Shown piece after piece: positions 52,251 through 61,878 of a stretch of DNA of 64,000 nucleotides. The stretch covers positions 62,001 to 126,000 of the forward strand of contig DVKC01000006.1 in the NCBI GenBank assembly GCA_018716295.1, in the 5' to 3' direction. Within the stretch, counting starts at the first letter, position 1. Every line of letters begins with the position of its first letter. Origin of the DNA: Candidatus Avimuribaculum pullicola. GTDB taxonomy: Bacteria > Bacteroidota > Bacteroidia > Bacteroidales > Muribaculaceae. The notes under the pieces are model-generated. The model was not told the DNA's origin. It ran no database searches and was given only the letters and a program-made list of their open reading frames with translations. Both the position numbers and the translations under genes were made by a program.

Positions 52251-52369
52251 TGAATAGAAACACTATTTTTAGGACATATTTAGTGAATAGAAACACTATT
52301 TTTGAAGCAATTTTAGTGAATGGAGATACTATTTTTGAGGCTAATTTAGTGAATAGAAACACTATTTTC
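52251..52369. repeat. 33-bp tandem repeat upstream of the 51-kb ATPase
   Basis: Four copies of TGAATAGAAACACTATTTTT at 52251, 52284, 52317 (three changes) and 52350, with exact 33-nt spacing. Each has an internal dyad (AATAG...CTATT). They end 34 nt before the ATPase start codon. Confidence 0.88.
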
Positions 52370-52404
52370 AGTAGCTACATCACTGATTTACAATACTTGT
52401 TTTT

Positions 52405-52869
52405 TCATATACCCTCAAAAGCCGATATAGCATCTTTCCATTCTTGTGACAGCGGAGCCGACTTACCAGCCGTCGGGTCGAAACCAACCATAACCGTGCG
52501 GCAAACAGCCTTTGTGCTGCCCGTATTCTCATCGACCAGAGCTTGCAACACGCAGAAACTCTTATCATGGAAATACGCAATCTGAGTTTTCACCACAATA
52601 CGCTCGGTAAAATATATCGGTGCGATAAAGTCGCAATTGACATTGGCTATCACCACGTCAACCCTGCCCCAATGGTGCTTGCCATGCCTGATAGTATTGA
52701 AATACTCGGCCTTGCCGATGTCGAAATAAGAAAAATACATCGAATTGTTGAGATGCCCGAGCATATCAAAATCATTAAACCGTAACTGCACAGCGATTGA
52801 ATGCCTGAAATGGCGTTCAACTGCGATGGCAGTGTGATGCTTGGCTGCTGGTATATCGTTATTCTCCAT
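52405..52869 (-). CDS. Hotdog-fold acyl-CoA thioesterase (4-HBA-CoA thioesterase/YbgC type)
   Basis: 154 residues. RFNDFDMLGHLNNSMYFSYFD (about 30-50) carries the catalytic Asp and the GHLNN motif of the 4-hydroxybenzoyl-CoA thioesterase branch. VDVVIANVNCDFIAPIYFTERI and KAVCRTVMVGFD are further conserved strands. It hydrolyses acyl-CoA thioesters in the cytoplasm; chain preference is not readable. It begins 3 nt after the DUF721 gene and is the last gene of the recF unit. Confidence 0.9.
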   Translation of the reverse strand: MENNDIPAAKHHTAIAVERHFRHSIAVQLRFNDFDMLGHLNNSMYFSYFDIGKAEYFNTIRHGKHHWGRVDVVIANVNCDFIAPIYFTERIVVKTQIAYFHDKSFCVLQALVDENTGSTKAVCRTVMVGFDPTAGKSAPLSQEWKDAISAFEGI

Positions 52870-52872
52870 AAT

Positions 52873-53163
52873 TTATCGTATTACAATGTCATGAATTACT
52901 TCGCTACCGACAGCCTCGTTAAGCCGTTTGATGAGGGCGGTACGGCTCATCATCAACTCGTTGCGCAATGCTGCCGATGATAAATGCAAGTATAGCACTC
53001 CGTTTTTCACGTAGCGGCTCACCGTGTAGCGGTTGATGCCCGAGCCCACAATTTCGGGCCACAGATACACGACCTTTTGCTCGTCGAATTGTCGGTCTAT
53101 ATTGTCCTCCTTCAACAACTTTGTTATTATGTCGCCCACTTTCATTGCTTCAGTACGTTTCAT
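52873..53163 (-). CDS. DUF721 (DciA-like) protein
   Basis: A 96-residue protein. VGDIITKLLKEDNIDRQFDEQKVVYLWPEIVG (about 9-40) and LYLHLSSAALRNELMMSRTALIKRLNEAVG are the DUF721 pattern: a conserved Trp in an amphipathic helix, then a KH-like half. Members related to DciA help load the replicative helicase. Its 4-nt overlap with recF supports a DNA-replication or repair role here too. Confidence 0.88.
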   Translation of the reverse strand: MKRTEAMKVGDIITKLLKEDNIDRQFDEQKVVYLWPEIVGSGINRYTVSRYVKNGVLYLHLSSAALRNELMMSRTALIKRLNEAVGSEVIHDIVIR

Positions 53164-54287
53164 AAACTCTCTTCCTCCTTTCCCGAAGATTCAACCAATG
53201 TAAATTTGCCATCGGCTACACTCCATGTACTGAAGTCTTTTCCCACACGGCGTATTATGCGGTCGAGATGTGTACGATTGGTATCGGTGATAAAAATCTG
53301 CCCGAAGGTGTTGCCAGCAACCACGCTTATTATGTTTTCCACACGGTGCGCATCGAGCTTGTCGAAAATATCATCAAGCAACAACAGCGGAGCGATGCCG
53401 CCAGTGCGCTTCAAAAAATCATATTGCGCCAACCGCAAGGCCACCGTATAAGTCTTGCACTGCCCTTGCGAGCCTATTTTACGCATCGGGTAGCCACCGT
53501 GCAACAATTCCACATCATCGCGGTGCACTCCTGCCGAAGTGTAGCCAAGCACCATGTCACGCTCGCGATTGCAATCAAGCAATTGCCGCATAGGTTTCTC
53601 ATTTAAATGGCTACGGTAGGAAAGCGACACAGTTTCGGCACTATTGGATATTTGCCTATAATATTCAAGGAAGATGGGTGAAAATGTTTCGACCCACTGC
53701 TGCCGCGAGTCATGTATGTAAGTAGCCGACACATCGAGCTGGTGCTCTATAGTTTCAAACAACAGCGGGTCACGAAAACCGCGCCGTATCATCACATTGC
53801 GGTTCTCTACCGCACGAGCATACTTGATGAGATGTGCCATATACTCACTGTCGCCTTGGGCTATAATTTGATCCATGAAGCGGCGGCGTTCCTCGCCAGT
53901 GCCACGTATCAAATCCCAGTCGGATGGAGCTACCATCACCACTGGCAACAAACCTATATGCTGACTTAGCTTGGCATACTCCTTGCCGCCGCGTTTTACC
54001 GATTTACGTTTGCTGCCACCCGGCTTGAAGCCTATCGATATATCCTCATCTTGACCACGCCGGCTATAATGTCCCTGCACAAGCATAAAGTCGGCATCGT
54101 GCCTCAACAGCGCAGCATCGCCCAACCCTGCGTGGCTTTTGCAAAAACTCAGGTAATATATGGCATCGAGCAAGTTGGTCTTGCCCATGCCATTGTCGCC
54201 GATGAAGCAATTTACATTTTCCGAAAAATCAAGTGCCGCCTCAGCTATATTCTTGAAATTCAATATCGAAATGCTGCGCAGTATCAT
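53160..54287 (-). CDS. recF: DNA replication and repair protein RecF
   Basis: 375 residues. Walker A GDNGMGKTNLLDAIYYLS (about 30-47), RRRFMDQIIAQGDSEYM in the middle, the ABC signature near GSQGQCKTYTVALRLAQ and Walker B LLLLDDIFDKLDAHR are typical. It guides RecA loading onto gapped DNA with RecO and RecR. A minus-strand TAACTTTG lies 7 nt before the start codon. The first gene of a three-gene unit with DUF721 and the thioesterase. Confidence 0.96.
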   Translation of the reverse strand: MILRSISILNFKNIAEAALDFSENVNCFIGDNGMGKTNLLDAIYYLSFCKSHAGLGDAALLRHDADFMLVQGHYSRRGQDEDISIGFKPGGSKRKSVKRGGKEYAKLSQHIGLLPVVMVAPSDWDLIRGTGEERRRFMDQIIAQGDSEYMAHLIKYARAVENRNVMIRRGFRDPLLFETIEHQLDVSATYIHDSRQQWVETFSPIFLEYYRQISNSAETVSLSYRSHLNEKPMRQLLDCNRERDMVLGYTSAGVHRDDVELLHGGYPMRKIGSQGQCKTYTVALRLAQYDFLKRTGGIAPLLLLDDIFDKLDAHRVENIISVVAGNTFGQIFITDTNRTHLDRIIRRVGKDFSTWSVADGKFTLVESSGKEEESL

Positions 54288-54294
54288 AGTAGTG

Positions 54295-54302
54295 CAAAGT
54301 TA
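54295..54302 (-). promoter_or_regulatory. Putative -7 element of the recF operon
   Basis: Minus-strand TAACTTTG fits TAnnTTTG, 7 nt before the ATG, implying a leaderless or nearly leaderless recF mRNA. A second TACTTTTG-like octamer lies a little further upstream. Confidence 0.45.
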
Positions 54303-54531
54303 TTTGCCATTCTCCCACACAAAAGTAGAAAATATACATTACATTCACAACACCACGGCCGTCGCCCGCCAGCATAGCAGCAGCCAACATCAACCGCTTT
54401 AAACTGTCTGAAAATAAAAACTTAAATATTAAAAATCACCCGTTTTTTATCGACAATGTGCAATGATTTATAATTGAGTTAAATTGCTTTAAGCAATTTC
54501 CCCGAAAATAAATTATATCCATACTTTTGTG

Positions 54532-54539
54532 CCGTAAAA
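54532..54539 (+). promoter_or_regulatory. Putative -7 element of the small lipoprotein gene
   Basis: TACTTTTG fits TAnnTTTG, 34 nt before the ATG. Confidence 0.5.
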
Positions 54540-54573
54540 ATTTAATTTCACTTAGCAAATTCAGATAAAATAT

Positions 54574-55056
54574 ATGGAACAGTTTAAAAAAAGTATGCGG
54601 GGGATTTTGCCTCTGTTAGCGATATTTCTGATTGCCACTTGCTTTTCTTGCGAAGAGGATAGTTCAACTGCTTGGGACAATATATGTGGCGTTTACAGCA
54701 ACTACGCAGATGATGCCGAAACAAATCTCACTGTTACACACAATGGGCAACAAGCGATAAACAAGGAAGTTTACATCGAGCGTACTGAGATGTCGAGCAT
54801 GGAAGAATATCTCAATAGTTCGTTGTATGACATTACTTTGAGGAATATCACAAGCATCGATAACCTGGTTTTTCGTAATGTGGACTTGGATTCAAACGAC
54901 AACGATAATTATAATTTCGCTTGCGACACCATCATAAATGGCAGGAAAATAAGTGTCAATGCGACGATATTTCCCAGTTATGGGGGAGAAATCTCCTTCG
55001 GAGGGCGTTCAGCATCTTCAATGGTACTCGACGTTACCGAAACTGCAATACAATAA
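54574..55056 (+). CDS. Small lipoprotein of unknown function
   Basis: 160 residues. Signal peptide ends at Cys26 (IATCFSCEED), with acidic residues after the Cys that favour surface display in Bacteroidetes. The mature part is beta-rich (TNLTVTHNGQQAINKEVYIE; SLYDITLRNITSIDNLVFRNV; RKISVNATIFPSYGGEISF), resembling small calycin-like lipoproteins. No family assigned. Flanked by its own promoter and a strong terminator, so expressed alone. Confidence 0.7.
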   Translation: MEQFKKSMRGILPLLAIFLIATCFSCEEDSSTAWDNICGVYSNYADDAETNLTVTHNGQQAINKEVYIERTEMSSMEEYLNSSLYDITLRNITSIDNLVFRNVDLDSNDNDNYNFACDTIINGRKISVNATIFPSYGGEISFGGRSASSMVLDVTETAIQ

Positions 55057-55072
55057 ATGATCATTAACAACA

Positions 55073-55121
55073 AGCGTGGCGGCGTGTTTGCTTTGACTGG
55101 GGGCACTGCCGCCACGCTTTT
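55073..55121 (+). terminator. Rho-independent terminator
   Basis: A perfect 11-bp stem AGCGTGGCGGC with its complement, long loop, TTTT after it, between the small lipoprotein and the DUF4249 gene. Confidence 0.82.
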
Positions 55122-55136
55122 CACATTGAGAAAGGT

Positions 55137-56141
55137 ATGAAAAGATTGTTTTTGAGCGGCATGGCGATGTGCGCGTTGCTCACATCGTGCTACTCCGAAA
55201 TCGACTTTGGCGAACTAATGCCCGAGCCTCGGCCAGTGGTCAACGCCATCGCGTCGCCCGACACGGTGGTTATTGCAAGCATCAGCCGCACCTATTCGAT
55301 TGACGAGAATGTCGATGACCTGTTTATCAAGAATGCCGACGTGTTGCTAACTGTAAACGGCAGCCACCACGAACAGATGACAATGGTGGAATATAACGAC
55401 ACGACCGACCGATATGAGCCACAGCAAGTAGTGGCCTACGTTTCGACCTACCGCCCTCAGCCCGGCGACCGCATCGAAATCACGGCTTCGACACCATTAG
55501 GCGAAGCACGATGCAGCGACGTGGTGCCACACCCCGTGGAAATCACCAGTGTGGAAACCACATTGACCCTCAACAGCGATGGTAGCATAGTGTGGGACGA
55601 CGACGGGTCATACATTGCCACCACGTATGATGCCACCTACCACGTTCAATTCCACGACCCGGCTGGCATGGACAATTACTACCTTGTGAACGTGTCGTCG
55701 GACTACTACTTGTACTCGTCGGGCATATACATCGACTACATCGACCCACTATTCGAGATGCAGAACCAGGACATCACCAACATTGGCAGCAACAACCTGC
55801 TGCGCAACGGTTGGGGCTGGACTTTCAGCGATGACGGCATTGATGGAATGGACTATTCACTATCGCTGCGTGAAGAAGGGAAGCCTCTCGGCAACCAAGA
55901 GAGTCAACCACAACTGCGGCACCGCCGCATCAGGCTTTACTCAATATCGGAAAACTATTACAAATACCTGCGCAGCTTGTTAAAAGACGAACAGCGCGAC
56001 GAGTCGGCATTGGGCGACATAGGCATACTCGAACCTGTGACAATTTTCTCGAACATCGAGGGCGGGACGGGCATATTTGGCTCAGCTTGCGTATCAGAGT
56101 GTGAATTTTATATCAATCGAGAGGAGGTGGGCAATGAATAA
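55137..56141 (+). CDS. DUF4249 lipoprotein
   Basis: 334 residues. Signal peptide ends at Cys18 (CALLTSCYSE). The DUF4249 pattern is clear: RPVVNAIASPDTVVIASISRTYSID near residue 33, then YRPQPGDRIEITASTPLGEA, and further on NYYLVNVSSDYY and YYKYLRSLL. These lipoproteins nearly always precede a TonB-dependent receptor gene and probably form its surface partner. Here the receptor starts 8 nt before this gene's stop. The terminator of the previous gene ends 15 nt upstream, and the promoter is not clear. Confidence 0.88.
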   Translation: MKRLFLSGMAMCALLTSCYSEIDFGELMPEPRPVVNAIASPDTVVIASISRTYSIDENVDDLFIKNADVLLTVNGSHHEQMTMVEYNDTTDRYEPQQVVAYVSTYRPQPGDRIEITASTPLGEARCSDVVPHPVEITSVETTLTLNSDGSIVWDDDGSYIATTYDATYHVQFHDPAGMDNYYLVNVSSDYYLYSSGIYIDYIDPLFEMQNQDITNIGSNNLLRNGWGWTFSDDGIDGMDYSLSLREEGKPLGNQESQPQLRHRRIRLYSISENYYKYLRSLLKDEQRDESALGDIGILEPVTIFSNIEGGTGIFGSACVSECEFYINREEVGNE

Positions 56142-58362
56142 CCGAGTCTTGATTACAGTGGCAATAGTGGCAGCATCATCGACAACAATAGTACAAGCCA
56201 GCAACGCCCCCGCCGACACTACCGACTTCCTCGACAAAGAGGTGGTACTGCCCGAGGTGGAAGCGATAGGGAATGCCAACCGACGCTCAAACTCCGCCTC
56301 GCTCGATGCCGGAATGGTGAAACTCGACACCGAGCAACTGTTCAACTTGCCGACAATGACTGGAGAACCAGACATTATAAAGGCTTTCGCCTTGCAACCC
56401 GGCGTGTCAGAAGGGGTGGAAGGATTTTCGGGATTGTATGTGCGCGGAGGCACAAACGACCAAAACCTAATACTGCTCAACGGCGTGCCGCTTTACCAAA
56501 TAAGCCACCTCGGGGGGCTGTTCTCGTCGTTCAACGTGGAAGTTGTCGATAACGCCACTTTCTACAAGTCGTCGTTCCCAGCCATGTATGGCGGGCGGCT
56601 TTCGAGCGTGGTTGACATCACCACACGCAAGCCCGACTTCAACGAATACCACGGAGCAGCCACATTGGGACTCACCGCCGGAATGCTGCACATCACTGGG
56701 CCAATCATCAAAGGGCGGACAGCATTCGATGTGTCGGTGCGCCGCTCATGGTTCGACGTGCTTACGGCACCTGCACTTGCCATCATCAACAAGACCAAGG
56801 CCGATGACGGGAAAAAGACCATAGCCCGATATGCCTTTACCGACATCAACGCCCGCCTGGACCATCGCATCGACAGCCGCAACACGCTGCGCGCCGATTT
56901 CTACTGGGGCAACGACTTGCTGAAATATGGCAGCAAGGAGTTCAACCCTGGCGATGAGGAGAATTATTTCGAGCAAGACATCGACAAGCTACGATGGGGC
57001 AACACACTCGTGGCTGCATCGTGAGACCACACCTACAACGACCGCCTGACATCAACGGTAACGGCATCGTTCACACGCTACAAATCAACCTACGACAAGG
57101 AATCGACCGACCAAAGCGGCGACGAGCGCGAAGACTCACGCCGCACCGACCGCAACCGCATCGACGACATATCGCTGCTGGCACGCTGGCAATACGTCCG
57201 CAGCAACTACACGCTGCACTTCGGCGCATTCTACACACACCACAATTTCATGCCTACAGCAGTAGAACACACTGTAGATAAACCCAGTGCATCGTTCGGC
57301 AACACCTACACCAGCTACCACATACATGCCAACGAAGCTGGAGTGTATGCCAATATCGCATACGAACCAGTACGATGGCTTGGCATCGATGCAGGTATGC
57401 GCATCGCCAATTATGGCATATACAGCAAGTGGCATACGTCGGCCGAACCACGGCTACTTGCACGTTTTGCGCTACAGCCGGGATTGAGCCTTAAAGTCAA
57501 CTATGCCCGCATGAGCCAATTGGTACAGCAAGTGAGCGACAGTTACGTGAACCTGCCTACCGACAACTGGATGCCCGTTGGACAGGGTGAAGACCTGTTG
57601 ACGAGCGACCAAGTGGGCGGAGGGCTGTATTACGACACTCGCGATGGGGCTTATTCGCTATCGGTCGAGGGTTATTACAAGTGGCTCGACGGCGTGGCCG
57701 AGGTAAACGAAGATTATTCCTACAGCTACGACAAGATGCAGAACATCTTGTACGGCCGTGGTAGTGCCTACGGCGGCGAAATAGCCATCACACGCAACAC
57801 GGGGCGGCTGACTGGCAGCATAAGCTACGGGCTGATGTGGGCACACCGCAAAATACCTGGCATCAACGGCGGGAAATGGTTTCCGGCAAAATTCGACAAC
57901 CGCCACAAGGTGAACGTGACGCTTAACTACAAACTCAGCGACCGCATTGAACTCAACGCATCGTGGGTATTTGCCACTGGCAACCGCATGACAGTGCCAG
58001 TGGGAATGTACCAAAGCATGCAAGATGCCGACATACCCGGGGCGATAGCACCACACCCCGACGAGGAGATGAACCAAGGACTCGGGCTAAACTACTACAC
58101 CAGCCGCAACAACGTGCGATTGCCAGCCTACCACCGTCTTGACATCGGCGCATCGTTCACGCGACAGCTTGGCAAAGGGCGCAAAGGGGTATGGCGCGTG
58201 GGTCTGTACAATGCCTACTGCCACTTCAACCCCATGACTGTGCGCCGCCGCGAGTGGGTAAGCTTTGGCAGCAACAATGCCGCTCGACCATGGGACGTGC
58301 ACTACGAAACATTCTCAATATTCCCCATCATACCCAACGTGTCATACTCCTATTATTTTTGA
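56134..58362 (+). pseudogene. TonB-dependent outer-membrane receptor interrupted by an in-frame TGA
   Basis: A single frame of 742 codons broken only by TGA at 57022-57024 (codon 297). Before it: signal peptide, then a plug domain with VLPEVEAIGNANRRSNSASL, DIIKAFALQPGVSEG, GLYVRGGTNDQNLILLNGVPLY and GGRLSSVVDITTRKP. After it, in the same frame, the barrel goes on (DHTYNDRLTSTVTASFTRY...) to the end, NVSYSYYF with a C-terminal Phe. The residue lost is most simply Trp (TGG to TGA). No N-terminal carboxypeptidase-like domain is present. Unless TGA is read through, the receptor is non-functional and the DUF4249 partner is orphaned. Confidence 0.85.
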
Positions 58363-58499
58363 TAATCCATGGTGGTGTAAATTTTATTAAACACTTCGCT
58401 AAGTCGCAGATTGTTTGTAATTTCGCATCATTCTTAGGCTATGATGGAAATGCCTCACGGCATATCCAGTAAATGGCTGATTTTCAAAAACATTGAGTT

Positions 58500-60092
58500 A
58501 TGGTTTACAAATACGATTATCTTGTCATCGGCTCGGGCATCGCCGGGATGAGCTTTGCCCTGAAGGTTGCCGAAACTGGAAGAGTGGCACTAATATGCAA
58601 AACCTCGCTTGAAGAAGCCAACACTTTCCTTGCACAAGGCGGTGTGGCCTCTGTGACTAACACCTTGGTTGACAACTTCGAGAAGCACATTCGCGACACC
58701 ATGATTGCTGGCGACTGGCTCAGCGATCCTGCCGCAGTAGAGAAAGTGGTACGCGAAGCCCCGACACAAATCAAGCAACTCATCAGTTGGGGTGTTGATT
58801 TCGACAAGAATGAAAAAGGAGAATTTGACTTGCATCGCGAGGGTGGCCACTCAGAGTTCCGCATCTTGCACCACAAGGACAACACTGGTGCAGAAATACA
58901 AGACAGCCTAATCAAGGCCCTTAAATTCCACCCAAATATCGATGTTTTTGAAAACCGCTTTGCCGTGGAAATATGCACCCAGCACCACCTCGGGAAAATC
59001 GTCACTCGCCGCACACCCGACATCACTTGCTATGGAGCCTACATACTGAATTGTGCCACAGGCGAAGTTGACACTTTCCTGTCGAAAGTGACATTGATGG
59101 CAACTGGCGGCATAGGTGCCGTTTACCGCAACACCACCAATCCACTTGTAGCCACAGGCGACGGCATAGCCATGGTTTACCGCGCCAAAGGAACGGTGAA
59201 AGACATGGAATTCGTGCAATTCCACCCCACAGCACTTTACCACCCCGGCGACCGCCCTGCATTCCTCATCACCGAGGCCATGCGCGGATATGGTGCAGTG
59301 CTGCGCACCCGCGACGGCAATGAATTCATGCAGAAGTACGACCCACGCTTGTCGCTCGCGCCACGCGACATTGTGGCACGCGCCATCGACAACGAGATGA
59401 AGACTCGTGGCGACGACTATGTGTACCTCGATGTTACACACAAAGACCCAGAACAAACAAAGGAACACTTCCCCAACATATACCAGAAATGCTTGAGCCT
59501 GGGCATCGACATCACCAAGGATTACATACCAGTAGCACCTGCTGCCCACTACTTGTGCGGCGGTATCAAGGTCGATACCAATGCTTGCTCGTCGATACAA
59601 CGGCTGTATGCCGTGGGCGAATGCTCCTGCACAGGGCTACATGGCGGCAACCGTTTGGCTTCAAACTCGCTCATCGAAGCCGTAGTATATGCCGACGCAG
59701 CAGCCAAGCACAGCATGGCCAACATCGAACACTACACCTATCGTGAAGATATTCCCGAATGGGACGACCATGGCACACAGCACCCCGAAGAAATGGTACT
59801 TATCACGCAGAGTGCCAAGGAAGTGGGCGAGATTATGAGCACCTACGTGGGCATCGTCCGCAGCGACTTGCGCCTCAAGCGAGCTTGGAACCGCCTCGAT
59901 ATACTCTATGAGGAAACCGAAGCCCTGTTCAAGTCGAGCAAGGTATCACGCGATATATGCGAATTGCGCAATATCATCAACGTGGGTTACCTTATCATGC
60001 GCCAGGCAATGGAACGCAAGGAATCGCGCGGATTGCACTACACCATCGACTATCCACCTGTAAAACACGAAATCAAGGGTTTTGAGGAATGA
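58500..60092 (+). CDS. nadB: L-aspartate oxidase
   Basis: 530 residues. FAD-binding start YDYLVIGSGIAGMSFALKVAE, TFLAQGGVASVT, LHREGGHSEFRILHHKDNTG, then the active-site region EFVQFHPTALYH and LAPRDIVARAIDNEM (catalytic Arg). LHGGNRLASNSLIEAVVYA is the succinate-dehydrogenase/NadB-family C-terminal FAD motif. It oxidises L-aspartate to iminoaspartate in NAD synthesis. nadA and nadC are not in the window. It overlaps the next gene by 4 nt. Confidence 0.95.
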   Translation: MVYKYDYLVIGSGIAGMSFALKVAETGRVALICKTSLEEANTFLAQGGVASVTNTLVDNFEKHIRDTMIAGDWLSDPAAVEKVVREAPTQIKQLISWGVDFDKNEKGEFDLHREGGHSEFRILHHKDNTGAEIQDSLIKALKFHPNIDVFENRFAVEICTQHHLGKIVTRRTPDITCYGAYILNCATGEVDTFLSKVTLMATGGIGAVYRNTTNPLVATGDGIAMVYRAKGTVKDMEFVQFHPTALYHPGDRPAFLITEAMRGYGAVLRTRDGNEFMQKYDPRLSLAPRDIVARAIDNEMKTRGDDYVYLDVTHKDPEQTKEHFPNIYQKCLSLGIDITKDYIPVAPAAHYLCGGIKVDTNACSSIQRLYAVGECSCTGLHGGNRLASNSLIEAVVYADAAAKHSMANIEHYTYREDIPEWDDHGTQHPEEMVLITQSAKEVGEIMSTYVGIVRSDLRLKRAWNRLDILYEETEALFKSSKVSRDICELRNIINVGYLIMRQAMERKESRGLHYTIDYPPVKHEIKGFEE

Positions 60093-60604
60093 AATACCGT
60101 GATGAGATAGACAAATGCTATGGTGTGGCAGGAATGGCTTTAGGCCTGTCGTTGTTTAATGCCGATGACAAGTTCACCGGCATTACCATCGATGGCGAGG
60201 ACTGGTGGGATTGCATCGGTTTCACTCCCGAATATTACCTGTTCTACAATCCGTCGCTGCCAGCAAAGACATCGTGGCAAAACATGCTCAACAATTTCCA
60301 CTTGTCGATGGCCCTGATCATGGCCGACAATATATGCCGGCACGTCATGCGCGACCATAAGGAAATTGACCATGTACTGAAACATCGCTTATACAAAATT
60401 TCTTGCGACGAAGGGAAAGAACTTTGCCAACTCGAAGCCGATGAAATAGAAGAGGTTTTCAACGAATACTTCACTTACTTGTCACAAGTGTTCAGTAACA
60501 AGACGGTGAGGCGTGTGGTGAAATCAATTCGCGACAAGCTTATCAGTTCACGCTCAATCGGTCGCCTCGATTTGCTCGAAATGCTTGCCCCATTACGGCA
60601 CTGA
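60089..60604 (+). CDS. Conserved hypothetical protein coupled to nadB
   Basis: 171 residues, no signal peptide, mostly helical, no recognised family. Notable features are GITIDGEDWWDCIGFTPEYYLFYNPSLP near the N-terminus and a long helical C-terminal half with SQVFSNKTVRRVVKSIRDKL. The 4-nt overlap with nadB suggests a shared transcript. It precedes a glycosyltransferase gene by 5 nt. Nothing points to a function. Confidence 0.75.
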   Translation: MKYRDEIDKCYGVAGMALGLSLFNADDKFTGITIDGEDWWDCIGFTPEYYLFYNPSLPAKTSWQNMLNNFHLSMALIMADNICRHVMRDHKEIDHVLKHRLYKISCDEGKELCQLEADEIEEVFNEYFTYLSQVFSNKTVRRVVKSIRDKLISSRSIGRLDLLEMLAPLRH

Positions 60605-60609
60605 CTGTC

Positions 60610-61869
60610 ATGAAAATAGCACTCATAAATCGCAGCGACACTACAGGCGGAGCGGCTGTCGTCACCCATAGGCTTATGCAAGCATTACGAGCCGAGGGAA
60701 TCGACGCTCGAATGCTTGTGCTTGAAAAGCTCACCGACGACCCGTATGTAATCTCCTACGCAAGCCCGCTAATTGACAAGTATAATTTCATTGCCGAACG
60801 GTGGAACATATTCCTGCACAATGGGTTCTCCCGCGACAACTTGTTCAAGGCCGACATTGCCAACCACGGGCGCGACATAGCATCGCACAAGTGGATAAAG
60901 GAGGCCGATGTAATAATGCTCAACTGGATTAACCAGGGGGCTTTGTCGTTACGAGCAATAGAGCGGCTGTGCCAGACTGGCAAACCCATTATATGGACTA
61001 TGCACGACATGTGGCCATTCACGGGAGTGTGCCACCATGCCCTGTCGTGCAGCGAATACCAGCACGTGTGCCGCGGTTGCCAGTTCCTTGGCAGCATAAA
61101 GGCCGACCTATCGACAGCCGTGCAGGCACTGAAGAGCAAGCTATACGCCCGCCACCCCGACATACAATTCGTGGCTGTGAGCAACTGGCTCGCCGAGCGA
61201 GCCAGTGAAAGCCGATTGTTGCACAACATGGCATTGACAGTCATTCCCAACGCCATCGATGCCGATGCTTTCGGCTACGAGCGGCAGCGACAGGGCAACT
61301 TGGGCATATCAGCCGACAAAAAGGTGATAGCAATGGGTGCAGCCCGACTTGACGATACAATCAAAGGGTTTGACTTGTTAATCAGTGGCACACGCCACTT
61401 GCGCGACACTCAGCCAGAACTTGCCAAGAAACTTCACCTTGTACTTTTCGGCAGCATACGCGACAGTTCGCTGCTCGACCAGCTATGCTTGCCACACACC
61501 CACCTTGGCACAGTGAAAGGCATTGAAGCCCTTGTGAACATATACACACAAGCCGACGTGGTGCTATCCACATCGCGGTTTGAAACCTTGCCCGGGACAC
61601 TGGTCGAAGGCATGGCATGTGGCTGCATTCCCGTTTCGTTCGGTGCAGGCGGACAAGCCGACATCATCGACCACCTCACTACCGGCTACATTGCCCCCGA
61701 GGTGGAACCCGAAGCCATTGCCGAAGGCATTGCATGGGCAGCCGATGCAGCCATCGACCGCAAAATGCTCCACGACACTGTAGCCCGCAAATTCTCGGCC
61801 AGCGTAGTAGCCCGCCAATACATACAATTGAGCGAAAGCCTTTTAAAACAACACACAAACAATTTATAA
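60610..61869 (+). CDS. Glycosyltransferase family 4 protein
   Basis: 419 residues, GT-B fold. MKIALINRSDTTGGAAVVTHRLMQAL is the Gly-rich acceptor-side start. PIIWTMHDMWPFTGVCHHALSCSEY is characteristic of a subgroup with a Cys-rich CHHALSCSEYQHVCRGC patch. The C-terminal nucleotide-sugar site is FETLPGTLVEGMACGCIPVSFGAGG (EX7E). It transfers a sugar to a surface polysaccharide or lipid; donor and acceptor are not readable. It follows the nadB-coupled gene by 5 nt. Confidence 0.9.
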   Translation: MKIALINRSDTTGGAAVVTHRLMQALRAEGIDARMLVLEKLTDDPYVISYASPLIDKYNFIAERWNIFLHNGFSRDNLFKADIANHGRDIASHKWIKEADVIMLNWINQGALSLRAIERLCQTGKPIIWTMHDMWPFTGVCHHALSCSEYQHVCRGCQFLGSIKADLSTAVQALKSKLYARHPDIQFVAVSNWLAERASESRLLHNMALTVIPNAIDADAFGYERQRQGNLGISADKKVIAMGAARLDDTIKGFDLLISGTRHLRDTQPELAKKLHLVLFGSIRDSSLLDQLCLPHTHLGTVKGIEALVNIYTQADVVLSTSRFETLPGTLVEGMACGCIPVSFGAGGQADIIDHLTTGYIAPEVEPEAIAEGIAWAADAAIDRKMLHDTVARKFSASVVARQYIQLSESLLKQHTNNL

Positions 61870-61878
61870 AAAGAAAAT

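Noticed and set aside
52251-52369. Regular 33-nt repeats considered as a CRISPR array
   Set aside because: The units are directly adjacent with no unique spacers of the right size, and no cas gene is near. They are tandem repeats with a partly conserved 13-nt remainder.
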